DNA of 64,000 bases from Alligator mississippiensis (Eukaryota > Chordata > Crocodylia > Alligatoridae): the NCBI RefSeq assembly GCF_030867095.1, contig NC_081826.1:37984001-38048000 (forward strand), given 5' to 3'. A program made the translations under genes and the position numbers. Shown here in pieces: positions 33,055 to 44,966 of the stretch. Under the pieces are notes generated by a model. The model did no database searches and was not told the DNA's origin. It saw nothing but the letters and a program-made list of their open reading frames with translations. How positions within the stretch are numbered: the stretch's first letter is position 1; every line of letters starts with the position of its first letter.

Positions 33055-33286
33055 ATTTAGATTGGACATTAGGAAGAACTTCTTCACAGTTCGAGTGGCC
33101 AAGGTCTGGAATGGGCTCCCAAGGGAGGCGGTGCTCTCCCCTACCCTGGGGGTCTTCAAGAGGAGGTTAGATAGGCATCTAGCTGGGGTCATCTAGACCC
33201 AGCACTCTTTCCTGCCTATGCAGGGGGTCGGACTTGATGATCTATTGAGGTCCCTTCCGACCCTAGCATCTATGAATCTATGAAAG
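33055..33286 (+). mobile_element. CR1 3'-terminal fragment nested in a CR1
   Basis: The segment encodes the last 45 or so residues of CR1 ORF2 ([19 protein letters not shown] ... [11 protein letters not shown], stop at 33195-33197). A complete CR1 3' UTR follows (GGGGGTCGGACTTGATGATC ... CTATGAATCTATGAAA). It lies in the same orientation as the surrounding element, inside its endonuclease region. A separate 5'-truncated insertion is the simplest reading. Template switching during reverse transcription is an alternative. Confidence 0.75.
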
Positions 33287-34512
33287 ATAAATCCCTCTCC
33301 CCACGTCCCCCTTCTAATGGTGGGGGTCTACTACAGAACCCCCAACCAAGGGGAGGAGCTAGACCAGGAATTTTGGGGCCAGCTTGCAGAGGCACTTAAA
33401 CACAAGGGATGTAGTTGTCTGGGTAATTTACATCACCCGTGACATCTGCTGGGAGCAGTTGGCCAGGTCGGACCATTCCAGGAGGTTCCTGGCCGAGATA
33501 CAGGACCTCCACTTAACCCAGGAGGTGCACAGTCCCACCAAAAGGAAATGCCCTGTTGGACCTGGTCCTGGCCACAGGCAATGATCTGGTAAGGGGGCTC
33601 CAGGTCCTTGACCACCTGGGGGATAGCAATCATCGCTTGCTGGAATTTACCATCCAGCGCAGGGTGTCAAGGGCCTGCAGCAAGGTGGTAGCCCTAGACC
33701 TCAAGAAGGCCAACTTCAACAAGTTGAGATTAGTGGGAGAGGTGCTGGGGTTCTCGAGGGCAGGGGAACTCAGTACCCAAGATGAGTGGCCGTTCCTTAA
33801 GGAGACAGTACTCAGGGCCCAAGGGGTGACGATGCCAACAAGAAGCAAGGGGGGCAACAGTGCCCAAAACCCCCCTGGCTCACGAAGGACGTCCGGGAAT
33901 GCCTGGTTGTCAAAAAGGCAGTGTACACCCGGTGGAAGCGGGAGTTATCTCCAAAGAGGAGTATACCTCCACTGCTCGGGCCTGTAGGGGGGCTGTTAGG
34001 AAAGCTAAGGCAGACATAGAGCTAGGACTAGCGTCTAAGATCAAAGATAATAAAAAGTCCTTTTTCAAATATATAGGGAGGATGAAGGCGGCACCAGGAA
34101 ACATGGGGCCCCTGCAAGACATGTTGGGCAATCTGGTGGTTGTGCCAGAGGAGAAAGCAGACTGCTTTAACAAATCCTTCACCTCTGCTTTCTTGTGCAG
34201 GGTCCAGGACTCCCACACAGGGATTCAAGATGGACTTGAGGGGAATGCCTCCAGACCTAAGGTTGAGGAGGACCAGGTTAGAGTGCTTCTGGGGGGGCTG
34301 GATGTGTTCAAATCAGCAGGTCCAGATGCTCTCCACCCCAGGGTGGAGAGGGAGCTAGCAGGGGTTATTGCAGGGCCCTTGGCACAGCTTTACGAGCTCT
34401 CGTGGTGCTCGGGCCAGGTGCCAGATGATTGGAAGATAGCCAGTGTGGTCCCCATCTTTAAAAAAGGGAGGAGGGAGGACCCAGGCAACTATAGGCCTGT
34501 CAGTCATTACTG
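33287..34512 (+). pseudogene. CR1 ORF2 middle: endonuclease end to RT fingers
   Basis: Frames with a few shifts cover the end of the endonuclease (LMVGVYYRTPNQ), the linker ARACRGAVRKAKADIELGLA / IKDNKKSFFKYIG, and the RT start KSAGPDALHPRVERELAGVI, VPDDWKIASVVPIFKKG and GNYRPVS. At about 34505 the RT stops and sequence jumps directly to the post-YADD block (VITDSKMNMSRQCEV). Motifs A, B and YADD are therefore deleted, about 0.7 kb compared with a full element. Confidence 0.8.
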
Positions 34513-35095
34513 ACTCCAAGATGAACATGAGCCGACAATGCGAGGTCACGGTTGGCAGGGCTAACCAGACTTTATCGTGCATCCACAGGTGCGTCTCAAG
34601 TAGGGCCAAGGAGGTCTTCCTCCCTCTCTACACGACACTGGTCAGGCCACAGCTGGAGTACTGTGTCCAGTTCTGGGCACCCCACTTCAAGAGGGATGTG
34701 GACAACATTGAGAGGGTCCAGAGGAGGGCCCACCCGCATGATCTGGAGACAGCAGGGCAGACCCTACAATGAGAGGCTATGGGACCTGAACCTGTTCAGC
34801 CTTTTCAAGAGAAGGCTGAGTGGGGACCAGGTGACCATCTATAAACTCAGTAGGGGGGGAGGGGGGACCAGAAGGGTTTGGGGGGAGACCTTGTTATCCC
34901 AGGGGTCGCTAGGGGAAACAAGGAATAATGGCCACAAGTTGTTGGAGAGTAGGTTCAGATTAGACATCCGTAGGAACTACTTCACTGTCAGGGTGGCTAG
35001 GAGCTGGAACCAACTTTCAAGGGAAGTAGTGCTGGCTCCTACCCTGGGGGTCTTTAAGAAGAGGCTCGATGCCTACCTGGCTGGGGTCATTTGAG
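34513..35095 (+). pseudogene. CR1 ORF2 C-terminus
   Basis: After the deletion junction the frame reads ITDSKMNMSRQCEVTVGRA, TLSCIHRCVSSRAKEVFLPL and LEYCVQFWAPHFKRDVDNIE, shifts frame near 34740, then continues ERLWDLNLFSLFKRRLSGDQ to the C-terminal VFKKRLDAYLAGVI and stop at about 35093. It is the same C-terminal layout as the copies at 15538, 21203 and 46595. Confidence 0.85.
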
Positions 35096-35168
35096 CCCAG
35101 TTTTCCTCCTGCCCAGGCAGGGGGTCGGACTTGAAGATCTACAAAGGTCCCTTCCGACCCCACTTCTA

Positions 35169-35184
35169 TGAAAAAAAAAAATAA

Positions 35185-35232
<48 letters not shown>
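35169..35232. repeat. Poly-A then (AAT)n microsatellite
   Basis: An A10 run at about 35173-35182 is followed by about 15 AAT units to 35232, directly at the CR1 3' terminus. CR1 usually ends in short ATTCTATG repeats, so an AAT array here probably expanded from the element end or pre-existed at the target. Confidence 0.9.
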
Positions 35233-35664
35233 TTCAAACCCTGAATAAAGCCCATCCAGTATAGTAGCTTTGAGCCAAGCTTTATCTATTTCCAAGAGAG
35301 AAGGGCTCTGGCTCAGTTTAAGGATAAGCGTTGCTACGCAGCAGGTCTGTTCTAAAATCTAATAGTCAGGACTTAAAAGTAAGGGGGAGTGAAGACAAGC
35401 ACACCTCCCTTTCATGTAGTGAAGCTTGACTATGCAGTGCCCCACAACTCCTCTCCCCCTTGGTAGGTGTGACAAGAACTCTCCACCCTGTTTCAATCTG
35501 TTAATATTTTATATCATCTCTTTTTACCTTTATGGATCAAACATACTTAGCAAATGAAGGGCTAGGTCCTGCTCCTTCTCTCCTGGATTTCAATGGAGGA
35601 GAGGTGGCCCCAAATTAAAAAAAAACATTTTACCCTGTGCTGAAAATCAGCCACCTCTAGAGTG

Positions 35665-35747
35665 AAACGTGGCAACTGCTTTGAGCAGTTGGACTAGATG
35701 ACCTCCTGAGGTCCCTTCCAACTCTTATTTTCTATGATTCTATGAAT
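35665..35747 (+). mobile_element. CR1 3'-terminal scrap
   Basis: GAGCAGTTGGACTAGATGAC then GAGGTCCCTTCCAACTCTTA and TCTATGATTCTATGAA are the conserved last 80 bases of a chicken-type CR1, including the ATTCTATG terminal repeat. Confidence 0.85.
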
Positions 35748-38450
35748 ACTTTAATAGTATACAATGACTGGACCTAGTATTTTCAACAGCTAAGTGCAGG
35801 TTTCTTGCCAAAAGAACACACACACTATGGTGGGTTTGCCATCATTAAGCCTCCTTTGCTTACCCTCTCAGTATTCTTACAACATTTTCAAGCACTCCAG
35901 TGATCAAATAGAAAATATTTTTAAAAATATTTTCACATTTGAAAAATATGTATGAAATGTATAACATATGATATTTATATAGAATAATTATTTATTAAAT
36001 GTATAGACATAATAAAAATAATAAGTTATAACAAATTATAATTAAAATATAAAGTATATCAATTTATATACATTGTATCAAGATAGCAGACAATATATAA
36101 CCCCATTTCCTAAGTGGGTAAGCTCAGAGATTTCACCTAGACTAGACACAGTTCTTAGATGCCCTTTGCCTCCATCCTCCCAATACACAAAAGCTCTTGC
36201 TCACAACTGTACTACAGCATGTGGGTGCTATTTTCTATACAATTATATCTATGTAGAAAAGCACAAACAAATGTTAGTTTCTGTGGCAGTCCTACTGGAG
36301 TTTTTGAAGCAAGAGCTCTCCCCTCCTCGGCCATTTCTTGAAGCAATGGACCCAGCTTATGTTCTGATCCTGTCAAGGCTTTTGCAAGCAGATTTATGCA
36401 CACGAGTAGACCTGTTGAAGTCAACAGAACTTATTCATATGCATGGGTGCTTGCAAGAGACTTTTGTCCTAAAATCATATCCCCTGCAATGAAGAGCTTT
36501 GTGCTGCCTCTGCGGCAGCCTCTGTTGCCCTTAGAAGTTCTCAGTGTGATTTTTTAACACCAGAAATTCCTCTAATAAGGGAGTGGCTTCAATGCAAGCA
36601 TCATTTATTCCAGAGAAGGTTAAGTGGCTCAATCTGAGAAAAAATGATGGTGGGTACAAGACCTGCCCAAGAGCCTCTCTCTCACCTGAGCACCAGAATA
36701 ACATATAAAGAAATTGTAACTCTGGACAAGAATGTTTCAGGCTTTAGATTTCCTTTAGCTTCAGCACGTTAAGCTACTACTAAATAAAACAGGGCATTGG
36801 CCACCAGCTTATTTTTTCAAAAGCTTCTTTAGCCTGTGGCGAGTTGTCTGTACCCTGAGCAAAATCTCCTTCCTGTTTCTGAAGCAGTTCTTCAACAGCT
36901 TTTACGCATCCCTAGTAAAGAGACAGCTTCACCCTCCACAAAACCTAACAGAAGGCAAACATCTGCTCCATAAAAGTATCCAAAATTCATTTAAAATAAA
37001 CTTTGATTACATCTGTCCAGACACTGCAGGGATTGGGACTTCTAACATCAGAAACAGTTGCTCACGACTGTCACAGACCTTGCAGTCACACCCCTGACTA
37101 AGCTCTTTCTGTGGCCAAACACCTTCTGCCCCATCAATGCAGTTGTGATGTATAAGACCAGTTCATACTAGTTAATTCTTGCACTCTGTGGCACTTGCCC
37201 TTTAGATCTGCAGAAGGGGCGGCTCCTGCACACTATTTAAGCCTCGTTTGTTTTACTTGTCTTCTTAAACCCGCAACAAGCTACACACTCAGTCTTGAAA
37301 TGTGCTGAGCACCTCCTACGAGGCACAGTGTCCTGAATTCCCATTAAATTCAGTGGGAATTGAGACCTCTCAGTACCTCTCAGGAGGTGGTCAGCACCCA
37401 GCAGGGTCAGGCCAGGAGTCAAAAAGGTAAGGCAATCATGGGAAAGTGAACTCTGCCCAGAAAAGGAAAAGCTAAGAGTAAAATGAACTCATACTCAGAG
37501 CAAAACGGATATACTTCTCTGCTCTTTCATAGTCAGAAAGCACTTAAGTAGTAGGAAAGGTTGTAGGTAAAAGTGCTAAAAAAGCCAATTTTATTCCAGG
37601 AAACACGTTGAATTAATTGGTGGCCAGGGGTTTTTTTTGTTTTTGTTTGTTTTGGATCTTTTCGTGAAACTTTTATGTGAAGCCGCATTTTTCAATTAAA
37701 ACAAAAATGTAGTCACAAAAGTTCAACCAACTCTAAGTAGAAGGCTTTTTGGAGTAGATCACACAACAATTCAATCATAACATGGGACCAGCATGACATA
37801 TTGCTGAAGAGTTGCCAAACTGTAAGGAGGGCATAGACCTCAAGTCTCTGTTGCGGCATTTATAAAGCATCAAACAGAGTCATGAGAGTTTCACAGCATT
37901 TGGTAGGGCCTGGCTGTGTCTGTGCTATTATTAGTTGAGGCAGGGTACTACACACTATGATGCTATTCATGCTGTTTTCTTTTCCCCTAAGGTTATATTG
38001 CTTTCCTCACTGATTTTTTAGCAGAATATTTAACTTCAGTCACTTCAAGCAATCACTTTCTCTCTCACAATCCTTCATCTAAAGCACACAAGAGTACAAA
38101 AATTCCCCTCATTTCAGTCTCTGCTCTGCAGATATTTAAATCATGTGTTTTATGTTGCAGCTCCTCCTCCTGGCCCATAGGGGGCTCTGGTGTTGATAGG
38201 GCTTCTCTCCTTGAACAGAAATTGGGGGCATGCCTGACTTCTGTTTGGATCAGGAATAGTTCATTTTCCTAGCACAGGAAGAGAATTTGTGGCCTGCCCT
38301 TGCTGCTCTTCCAACATTTAGTACATGCCTTCATTTCTTGGTCTGTTCTGCTGTATCGTCTCCAACAAAGAATACAAAATGGGCAAGTTTCAGATAGTAG
38401 CCATATCCACTCAAAATACTGTGCAGTCATGGATCAGTTACTCTCCACAG
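35748..38450. other. Unassigned intron- or intergenic-like sequence
   Basis: AT-rich (very much so at 35880-36080) with no recognised gene. The open frame at 36073-36492 has no known domain and no supporting splice pattern, so I leave it out. Confidence 0.5.
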
Positions 38451-38610
38451 CATCCTTGTAAAGCAAGTGCTATTACAATCTGCATTTTAAAGACAGGGAA
38501 ACTGAGGCAGAAGTCCAAAATGACTGACCAGAGGCTACATGGCAAATCAGTAGAAAATTTCAAGTTACAACTCTATTCCTAATCCTCCACAGGCTACGTT
38601 GCTTTTAGAG
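38450..38610 (+). mobile_element. MIR SINE
   Basis: CTGCATTTTAAAGACAGGGA then AACTGAGGCAGAAGTCCAAA, GACCAGAGGCTACATGGCAA and CTCTATTCCTAATCCTCC follow the MIR order (ATTTTACAGATGAGGAAACTGAGGC ... AAGGTCACACAGC). Diverged but recognisable. Confidence 0.7.
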
Positions 38611-39533
38611 CAGAAAGCCCTTTGGCAACCATTCTGTGGAAATGAGAGAATAGAGATTTCCAATAGGATAAAATTCAACTGTCAAAAGGTCAGCACAAGG
38701 TACAGGCATCATTAAAATCCCCCTTAAACCTGCAGTCCTTTGTCTGGACCCCCTGCCCTCTACACAGAAATTAATTTCACCTTTACTGAGCTGGCTGTTT
38801 GCTGCAATGACCCCATTTGTTGGAATTAAAACTACTTGCCTTTGGGTGTTTTTTTATGGGGAAGCTCCTAGTAACAACAGCAGGCACAGGCAGCCCTTCA
38901 CAGGTTTTCCTCCTGAGATCAAACCCATTATTTCTGAAAAAAATATCACAATAAGTCTTACACATATACTGTTGGTCATAAGAGTGTACATACAACTTGG
39001 AAATAGATGTGCATTCTCTGGAGAGCTCTGTCTTCCAAAGCTGATGTGGTAAATGTACATGGTCTTTACATTCAGTGTAGCCAAATGAGCTTTCAGTCAA
39101 CATGGACTTCAGAGATTTAGAAAAGTTATACAGAGCAACTATGTGAGCTGAAGAAGGACAACTCACATCCATTATTTATAAGGAAAGAAACCTAGATTTT
39201 AGAAACATACTAGAATCTCTACAGAGCTGTTGCTCTTTGCTTGTTAATCTGTAAAAACTCAGGTGATCAGTTTTTCACCATTATATGTCCACAAACAGAT
39301 GTTATCATAACAATTCTTCTCTCTCATGCACCTACTCACTCTCTTCCCATATTTGGGAAAAACAGTGAATGAGGGCTGCCAGTGGCACAATGATGCCACC
39401 TTCTGGATAAAGGACTGTGGCACACACACTGCTGCATAATGTAAAATGGACTCTTCTAAAACTATCTGATGCTTATTTGTATATTTTCCTTCCATTGTAC
39501 CATTCATTGCAACAGCACTTGACAAAACCCAAA
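38611..39533. other. Unassigned sequence
   Basis: No gene or repeat recognised. The minus-strand frame 38783-39172 has no domain, and its composition is that of non-coding DNA. Confidence 0.5.
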
Positions 39534-39980
39534 GGGCACATCCCATTGAGCATGCATGTGCAGGGGCACGTGTTTCTCACAGGACAAATAGCAGCAGCAC
39601 ATAGTCATGTTATTTGTCCCTGGGCACACACCTGCATGTGCAGTCCAGTGCACAGCAGTGTGACCTGGGTAGACCAGGACCAGCACCTGTGCCTGGCCTC
39701 CTGGGGCAGCAGTGGCACTGAACTGGGTGCTCAGAGTCTGGCCAGCAGCTAGAATGTGGCCAGCCAGGCTCCCTTTCTGGTGGCACAGCTGCTACCACAT
39801 GCCTGAACCACTTTTTTCAGTGGCAGATTTTTTGACACCAGGATCTCCTGGTATCACAAAAAACCACCACACTGCAAATTAGCAGTGTGGCAAATGCATG
39901 TGCACTGCATGCAGTTTATGGCTCCTCAAATGGGTTTGAGGCACCACAAACTGCACATGTGTGCTCATTGGGACATGTCC
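39534..39980. mobile_element. MITE with 30 bp inverted ends
   Basis: The left end is GGGCACATCCCATTGAGCAT followed by GCATGTGCAG. The right end, reverse-complemented, is GGACATGTCCCAATGAGCAC followed by ACATGTGCAG. About 24 of 30 positions match. AAA flanks both sides as a possible 3 bp duplication. No transposase is present. Confidence 0.7.
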
Positions 39981-40054
39981 AAACTGTCCAGACTCTATTT
40001 CTACCATTCATGATCTAACCTGCTAGCAAGTTAGTGCTGTGCATTTTATACAGA

Positions 40055-40731
40055 GGGCGTATCTACATGTGCAATTAATGTGCCTGAATTTTCTGCGCAG
40101 AAACTGCAACCCCGCACACATCTGAAAAGTGTGCCCATCAAGAGCAAATTTGCTCTCAGTGGGAGCAGTTCAGTCTAGGGCTGTTCCTGCCCTGCTTTTC
40201 CCTCCTGCAGCAGCCAGGGGGAGCTCCAGGCTCCCCCAGATGCCAGCCCCAGGCTTGGAGAGGGCACGGGAACTGGCCCTGATCTCCGTGGGGTAGGGGA
40301 GAGATGTTCCAATCTCCATGGGCTGGCAGGCAGCTGCCTGGGTAGTTGGGACAGGTCCCAAGCTTCCTGTAGTTGGTAGGTAGATGTCCAGAAGTTGGGA
40401 TACCTTTCCCAGCCACATGGAGATCGGGATGGGCCCCAATCTGCACCTGGCAGACAACATCTCAACAAGCCAGGACAATTCTCCCCACCCCTTGTGGCCC
40501 CCCACTGCATAGGCTGCCTGGGAGCAACTCGCTCCTGGTCAGCATCTACAAGTGCACTTCGGTGTATTCGTTTAATGCACCAGCTTCTAGTCCCTGTATT
40601 TATAGGCGCTAGAAAATGGCACATTAGCCTAATCTAACGCACAGTAATTGCAGCGTATGTGTAGGCGGTGACACTTTACTGAACATTAGATTAGTCTAAT
40701 GCACAGTAAAGTGTCTCGTGTAGACACACCC
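40055..40731. mobile_element. MITE with TCTACATGTGCA-type ends
   Basis: The left end is GGGCGTATCTACATGTGCAA. The right end, reverse-complemented, is GGGTGTGTCTACACGAGACA. Near the right end an internal stem pairs ACTTTACTG / CAGTAAAGT and ATTAGATTAGTCTAAT (40670-40712). The GC-rich middle (40180-40560) carries overlapping open frames on both strands, which are not genes. Confidence 0.65.
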
Positions 40732-40929
40732 AATTAGTAATTGGATAAATACTAGAAATAATCCTGAGAGCAGAAACTGGAATCCCAGACTCCCCTACCC
40801 CACCGAGTGCCCCAGGTGATAAGCTAAAATCTACACCCCTTCTTGCTCATGATCCTGGACCCATGATTCTTCTGGGCTGCCCAGTGACTCGGCTTCAAAG
40901 GAAGGGCTGGAAGAAATACCTATCTAATC

Positions 40930-41062
40930 TATCCTATAGCCTGGTGATTAGGGCACTCTCCAGGGAAGTAGGACATGTGGGTTTGAATCTCTTCAGACTG
41001 AGGAGGGCCTAGAACCCTGCCACTTCCTTGGCAAGTAGTCTAACCTATAGACTACTATATAT
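40930..41062 (+). mobile_element. tRNA-derived SINE
   Basis: It has an A-box-like TGGTGATTAGGGC and, about 40 bases on, a B-box-like GGGTTTGAATCTC (consensus GGTTCGANTCC), as in tRNA-derived SINEs of reptiles. A folded tRNA is not possible here, since the acceptor arms do not pair. A further inverted phrase, TAGTCTAACCTATAGACTACTA, follows at 41036. Confidence 0.6.
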
Positions 41063-42096
41063 AAGGTGGGCACCATGACCACCAGTCTTAAGAGCTATCC
41101 CTTTTTACTTTGGGACATACCTTCAGAAGAAGACAGGGCTCTCTTGATGAGAAGTGGATGGAAACACCTACTGTGCAGCCCCAAGTCCAAACCCCAAGTT
41201 CCTGAGAAGGGTAGGAGTTCAGATGTACCCTTCCAGAAGCAGATCCAGAATTCTACAAAGCGGGTACAGGAGCAGTGATTGACACAGCAGGAGTTTATGC
41301 ACTCCTCGCTCCCAGCCTCCTCCCCCTTCTCCCACTGGTGCCAGTGGACCATGTCAGGGAAGCAGCAGCCAGGAATTTTTTAAGTCCTCAAAGCAGGTAA
41401 GAATTTCCCACCTTCCCCTCCCTGCTCAGAGGCACGTCCCTTAGCATCCCCACCTGTCGCTGCCACTGTCCTCAGTGCCCCAGGGATGAGGAGAGATTCA
41501 GATTCACTCCAGCTGGGCTGCGTGGCGGCCAGGCTCAGCATAGGACAGTGGCTGTTATAGTTGGGGAGTTTTGCCCTTCCTGTGCCTGTTCCCAGACTGC
41601 TAGGGAACACCTTGGGGGAATAGACAAGGAGGGAGAACTTGCCCACTGCCTCCACTGCTGCCTTCAGTCCCAAACTAAGCCCAGCCTCCATGCAGGCTGG
41701 CTGGAGTGGGACAAAAGCTCCTCTCACACCCAGGACAGTGGGGGGCAGTAACAGATGGGAAAAGGAAGGAAGGAGAAGGAGGGGATGGGAGACAGTGGAG
41801 AAGAGAAGAAGTGCCTCTCATCAGGGATGAAAGGGAGGGGAGAAATTCTTACCTTCTTCAGGGACTTAAAGTCCATGGGTGCTACTCCTGCCGCATGGTC
41901 AGAAAGCAGGGTGCAGCCATGCCACTGCACCTCTTCTAGATCTGCCCCTGTACCCCTCTAACTAGTGTTTCCTATTAGCAAGCTCTAGGAACCTTCTAGA
42001 TATAACTTGAGTTCTTTGAATCACTCTTCAGAGACCTCCAATTCTGCCAGTTTGACTGTTCATGGAGACTTGGTCCTTAACTGAGTTTGGAGGACA

Positions 42097-42097
<1 letters not shown>
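41063..42097. other. Unassigned sequence with low-complexity purine tract
   Basis: No gene is supported. The region 41740-41850 is rich in GGAAGG/GGAGAAGG purines, which explains the open frames there. Confidence 0.45.

Positions 42098-42135
<38 letters not shown>
42098..42135. repeat. A38 homopolymer
   Basis: An uninterrupted run of 38 A. The preceding bases are not clearly a retroposed gene or SINE, so its origin (a retroposon tail or slippage) is unknown. Confidence 0.95.
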
Positions 42136-42139
<4 letters not shown>

Positions 42140-43384
42140 TGCCACTGCAGTCACAGAATCATGTCGGTGGCAGCCACAAATCACTGCTGCCCCTGCAGTC
42201 CCTGCCACACATTACACTTAAAACATGATTAACCAGCTAATCACATATTAAGTTTTGACCCAGCCAGACATTCAATCTATGAATGGCATGATTAAACAAG
42301 AAATAAGCCACAAACCTATTGCACAAAAAAAATGTCTGATAACTTTGTGGCTGGTTCCTATTATGCCACTATCTGAATGTGTGACCAAGCGTGACCCGTC
42401 AGCTGATGAGGCTGCCACTTGTGGGGGCACACTGTGCACTCCTGCAGCTGGGAGCCTCATCAGCTCAGGGACCTCCTAGCTGCAGGAATTTTCTACTTGC
42501 CAGTGGAGAGGGAGCCCATCTAGGCATGCAAGTAAACGTGTGATGGGATCTGATGTGCAATCCCACCTCTTCCCATGAAGATGTGGAATGGCAGAAAGAG
42601 TGACTGTGTGGATCATGCATCAGATACCATCATGCCTTTACCTGCACATCTAGATGGGCCCTGCATGTGTGTTGGTTGCCCCGGGCACCCAGCTACACTG
42701 TTAAGCCTCTGCTACTCTGTTTCTGGTGTGAAGTGAATTGCAAGCTGAGGAGGTAATTGATTATTCATCCATTTGAGACTATAGTTAGCAAAGTGAAATA
42801 AAAGGGGACATTTAAATGCTTGTCAGAAAGAGCAAAGTTTCATTTACTATTAGTAAATGCCAGATGGACTCTTCCAAATGGGTCTATTTTGTTGCTTCTT
42901 CACTTAAAATGAAGCTTGCCCTAAGATGAAGCAATTAAAAACAGCTCCCTCTGCCTGTAGCAGTCAGAAAACACAGCATATTGTGCTCTGCTGCACAAGG
43001 GCATCTGAGAATACTTCATGAGGCATGCACTCACAAGCATAACATACTTTCATTTAGGGCAAGCTGATGCTAAGAGAAAATGCTGTCAATCAACAGGTTC
43101 CCATTCAACCACATTCATACATTCATCTTACCATTGAGTTTGCATGACAGATTGACTATAAACACTGAGGATTGCTTTTGAGCAACATGTTTGTAGTTTG
43201 TTTATGTGTTGTTTTTAACACTGGAAGGAACCTACCAATATGCAAGGAAAGGGCATTGTGGGGAGAAAGCAAGCCAGCTGTCCAAGGCTAGCTCACATGG
43301 TCAAGCTTCCAGAGGAACCCAGCGCTACTGTTAGTTCACTGATTTGCCCAGCTGAAAGACCATAGTTTCTCCATGGACTTCTAC
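42136..43384. other. Unassigned sequence
   Basis: Nothing recognised with confidence. Open frames are short and unsupported. Confidence 0.5.
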
Positions 43385-44066
43385 GCTGTGTGTAGACGAA
43401 ATGAAGGGCATGTATGCATGGCACTTTAAAGCGGGTTAAATACTTTTGCACCACTTTAATGGTGTTTTCACTCATCAGTGGCATATTGCACATTAATTCC
43501 AGCCACTATAGCACATTCGGTGGTGTAATGCACCTTAAATGACTTTGGGGCTCAGCAAACTAAAACACCTCCAAGGAGTTTTAGTGTGCTGCCCTACAGC
43601 CGCAGAGCAAAGCACCGGGCTCCATGTGGCTCAGGGACTGTGCAGAAAGCCCACGCAGGCAGCCTGGCAGCAGCCTGGGAAGGCAGGCTCCACCAAAGGA
43701 AAAAAAAAAAAAAAAAAAAGGTAGCAAGCTCTTCCCCACCCCCCGGAGCCTGCCTGCCTGCCTGCATGAGCTACACGGGGACCCAGTCCTTCCCTCTGTG
43801 GCTGCGATGCCGAGCCGGATGCCTACGGGCAGGTGCCACCTGGGGGGAGCTGCTGCTGCCGCAGAAGGAAGCACCAGCCCCTCTCCCCCTGCACAGCCCA
43901 AGGACCACTCCACCTGCTGGCAACTCGCCCTCCCCTCCCCGCCACAGGAGAGTTAGGTAAGACATGGGTGTACATGACACGAGGGTTTACTTCGCCCTAA
44001 ATTGAAGTGGTGTTTTTAAAAACCCACCACTTCAATTTAGGGCCCCTGTTTTGTCTACATACACCC
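43385..44066. mobile_element. MITE with GTAGACAAAA-type ends
   Basis: The left end GCTGTGTGTAGACGAAATG pairs with the reverse complement of the right end, GGGTGTATGTAGACAAAAC. A perfect 19 bp hairpin sits close to the right end (43994-44012 with 44025-44043). The GC-rich middle has frames on both strands caused by composition. Confidence 0.55.
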
Positions 44067-44966
44067 AAAGTTTTCAGGGAGATTTCAGCAATTGCCAGCT
44101 GGTAAAAAACAAACAAACGAACTTGATTTCTTAACTCTTTTTTTTTTTTTTTTGGTAGGGAAAAAGCCCACATCCAAAAACAGTGTTACCTGGTGGACAG
44201 GCTGCTGGCTTGTTATTAGGGAGATCTATGTTCTGCTCCTTGCTTTTCCACTGACCTACTGTGGAAATTATTTCACCTCTGTGTCTCTGTGCCACTTCTC
44301 TCTTTGGTTTGTAAATCTTTTGAGACAGAAGCTGACTCTTGCTGTGCATTTATAGCTATGTGAGGTCCTCATCTCGGGGCTTATCTCCAGGGCACTGCTT
44401 GGCTCAATTCAGTACACTTAAGTTATTCCACCCCAAGTAGCCCAGCTTAGCTAGAATGAAAGTAGCTGTTCTGCCAAATCACACCCATTCTATGCAGTGT
44501 GTTTTCAATAACATTAGAGACTGGATTAACAGCTGATGAATCATTCTAACCCAGGCTGTAGCTTGTCCCTAGCCCATAGCTCACAAGCAGCATGCCTGCA
44601 AGACTTTCTGATGTTGCTCACAGACATGGACAGTTTTGTTTTTCACAGATACATGTTCCTTCAGGTTGACAGGTCGAGTGATGTGTAACATCAAGTATGT
44701 TACTCAATTAGAATTGCTGCCCATGGGCTAGTGAGGATTGGAGACTGCTGCTGCAGTTACCTTTTTACTAGCTTTATAGCTTGAATGTTAGGAGGCCTCA
44801 ACCTTCATTCTAGACTCACTGAAAGGCCAGTCAGCACATGCCTAAACACCACTTAGCTAAAGTTATATATGGGCAGAAGCCAGGTTAGGGCAACACACAA
44901 GTTACATCTTGAAGAAATACTGTAGTGAAGACAAGCCCATGGTTGCAGCCTCTAGGCACTATTGTA
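44067..44966. other. Unassigned sequence
   Basis: Contains a T-run at about 44137-44153. No gene or repeat recognised. Confidence 0.5.

Larger units (their letters stand above)
32550..35166 (+). mobile_element. Internally deleted CR1 LINE
   Basis: A CR1 element with endonuclease, linker and C-terminal regions but no RT core. The 5' side is CR1 ORF2 upstream sequence starting about 32550. It contains a second CR1 3' fragment (33055-33286) inside the endonuclease part. It ends at 35166 with GGTCGGACTTGAAGATC ... CTTCTATGAA and then A- and AAT-rich sequence. The frames are only lightly damaged, so the copy is fairly young. Confidence 0.85.

Noticed and set aside
36073..36492. 139-codon open frame
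   Set aside because: No domain, no splice signals or conserved pattern, AT-rich non-coding surroundings.
40930..41062. A functional tRNA gene
   Set aside because: A- and B-box-like sequences are present, but no acceptor stem or anticodon arm pairs. It fits a SINE.
43581..43960. Frames of 110-124 codons around a poly-Lys/poly-Phe stretch
   Set aside because: They read through an A19 homopolymer inside a MITE; composition-driven.
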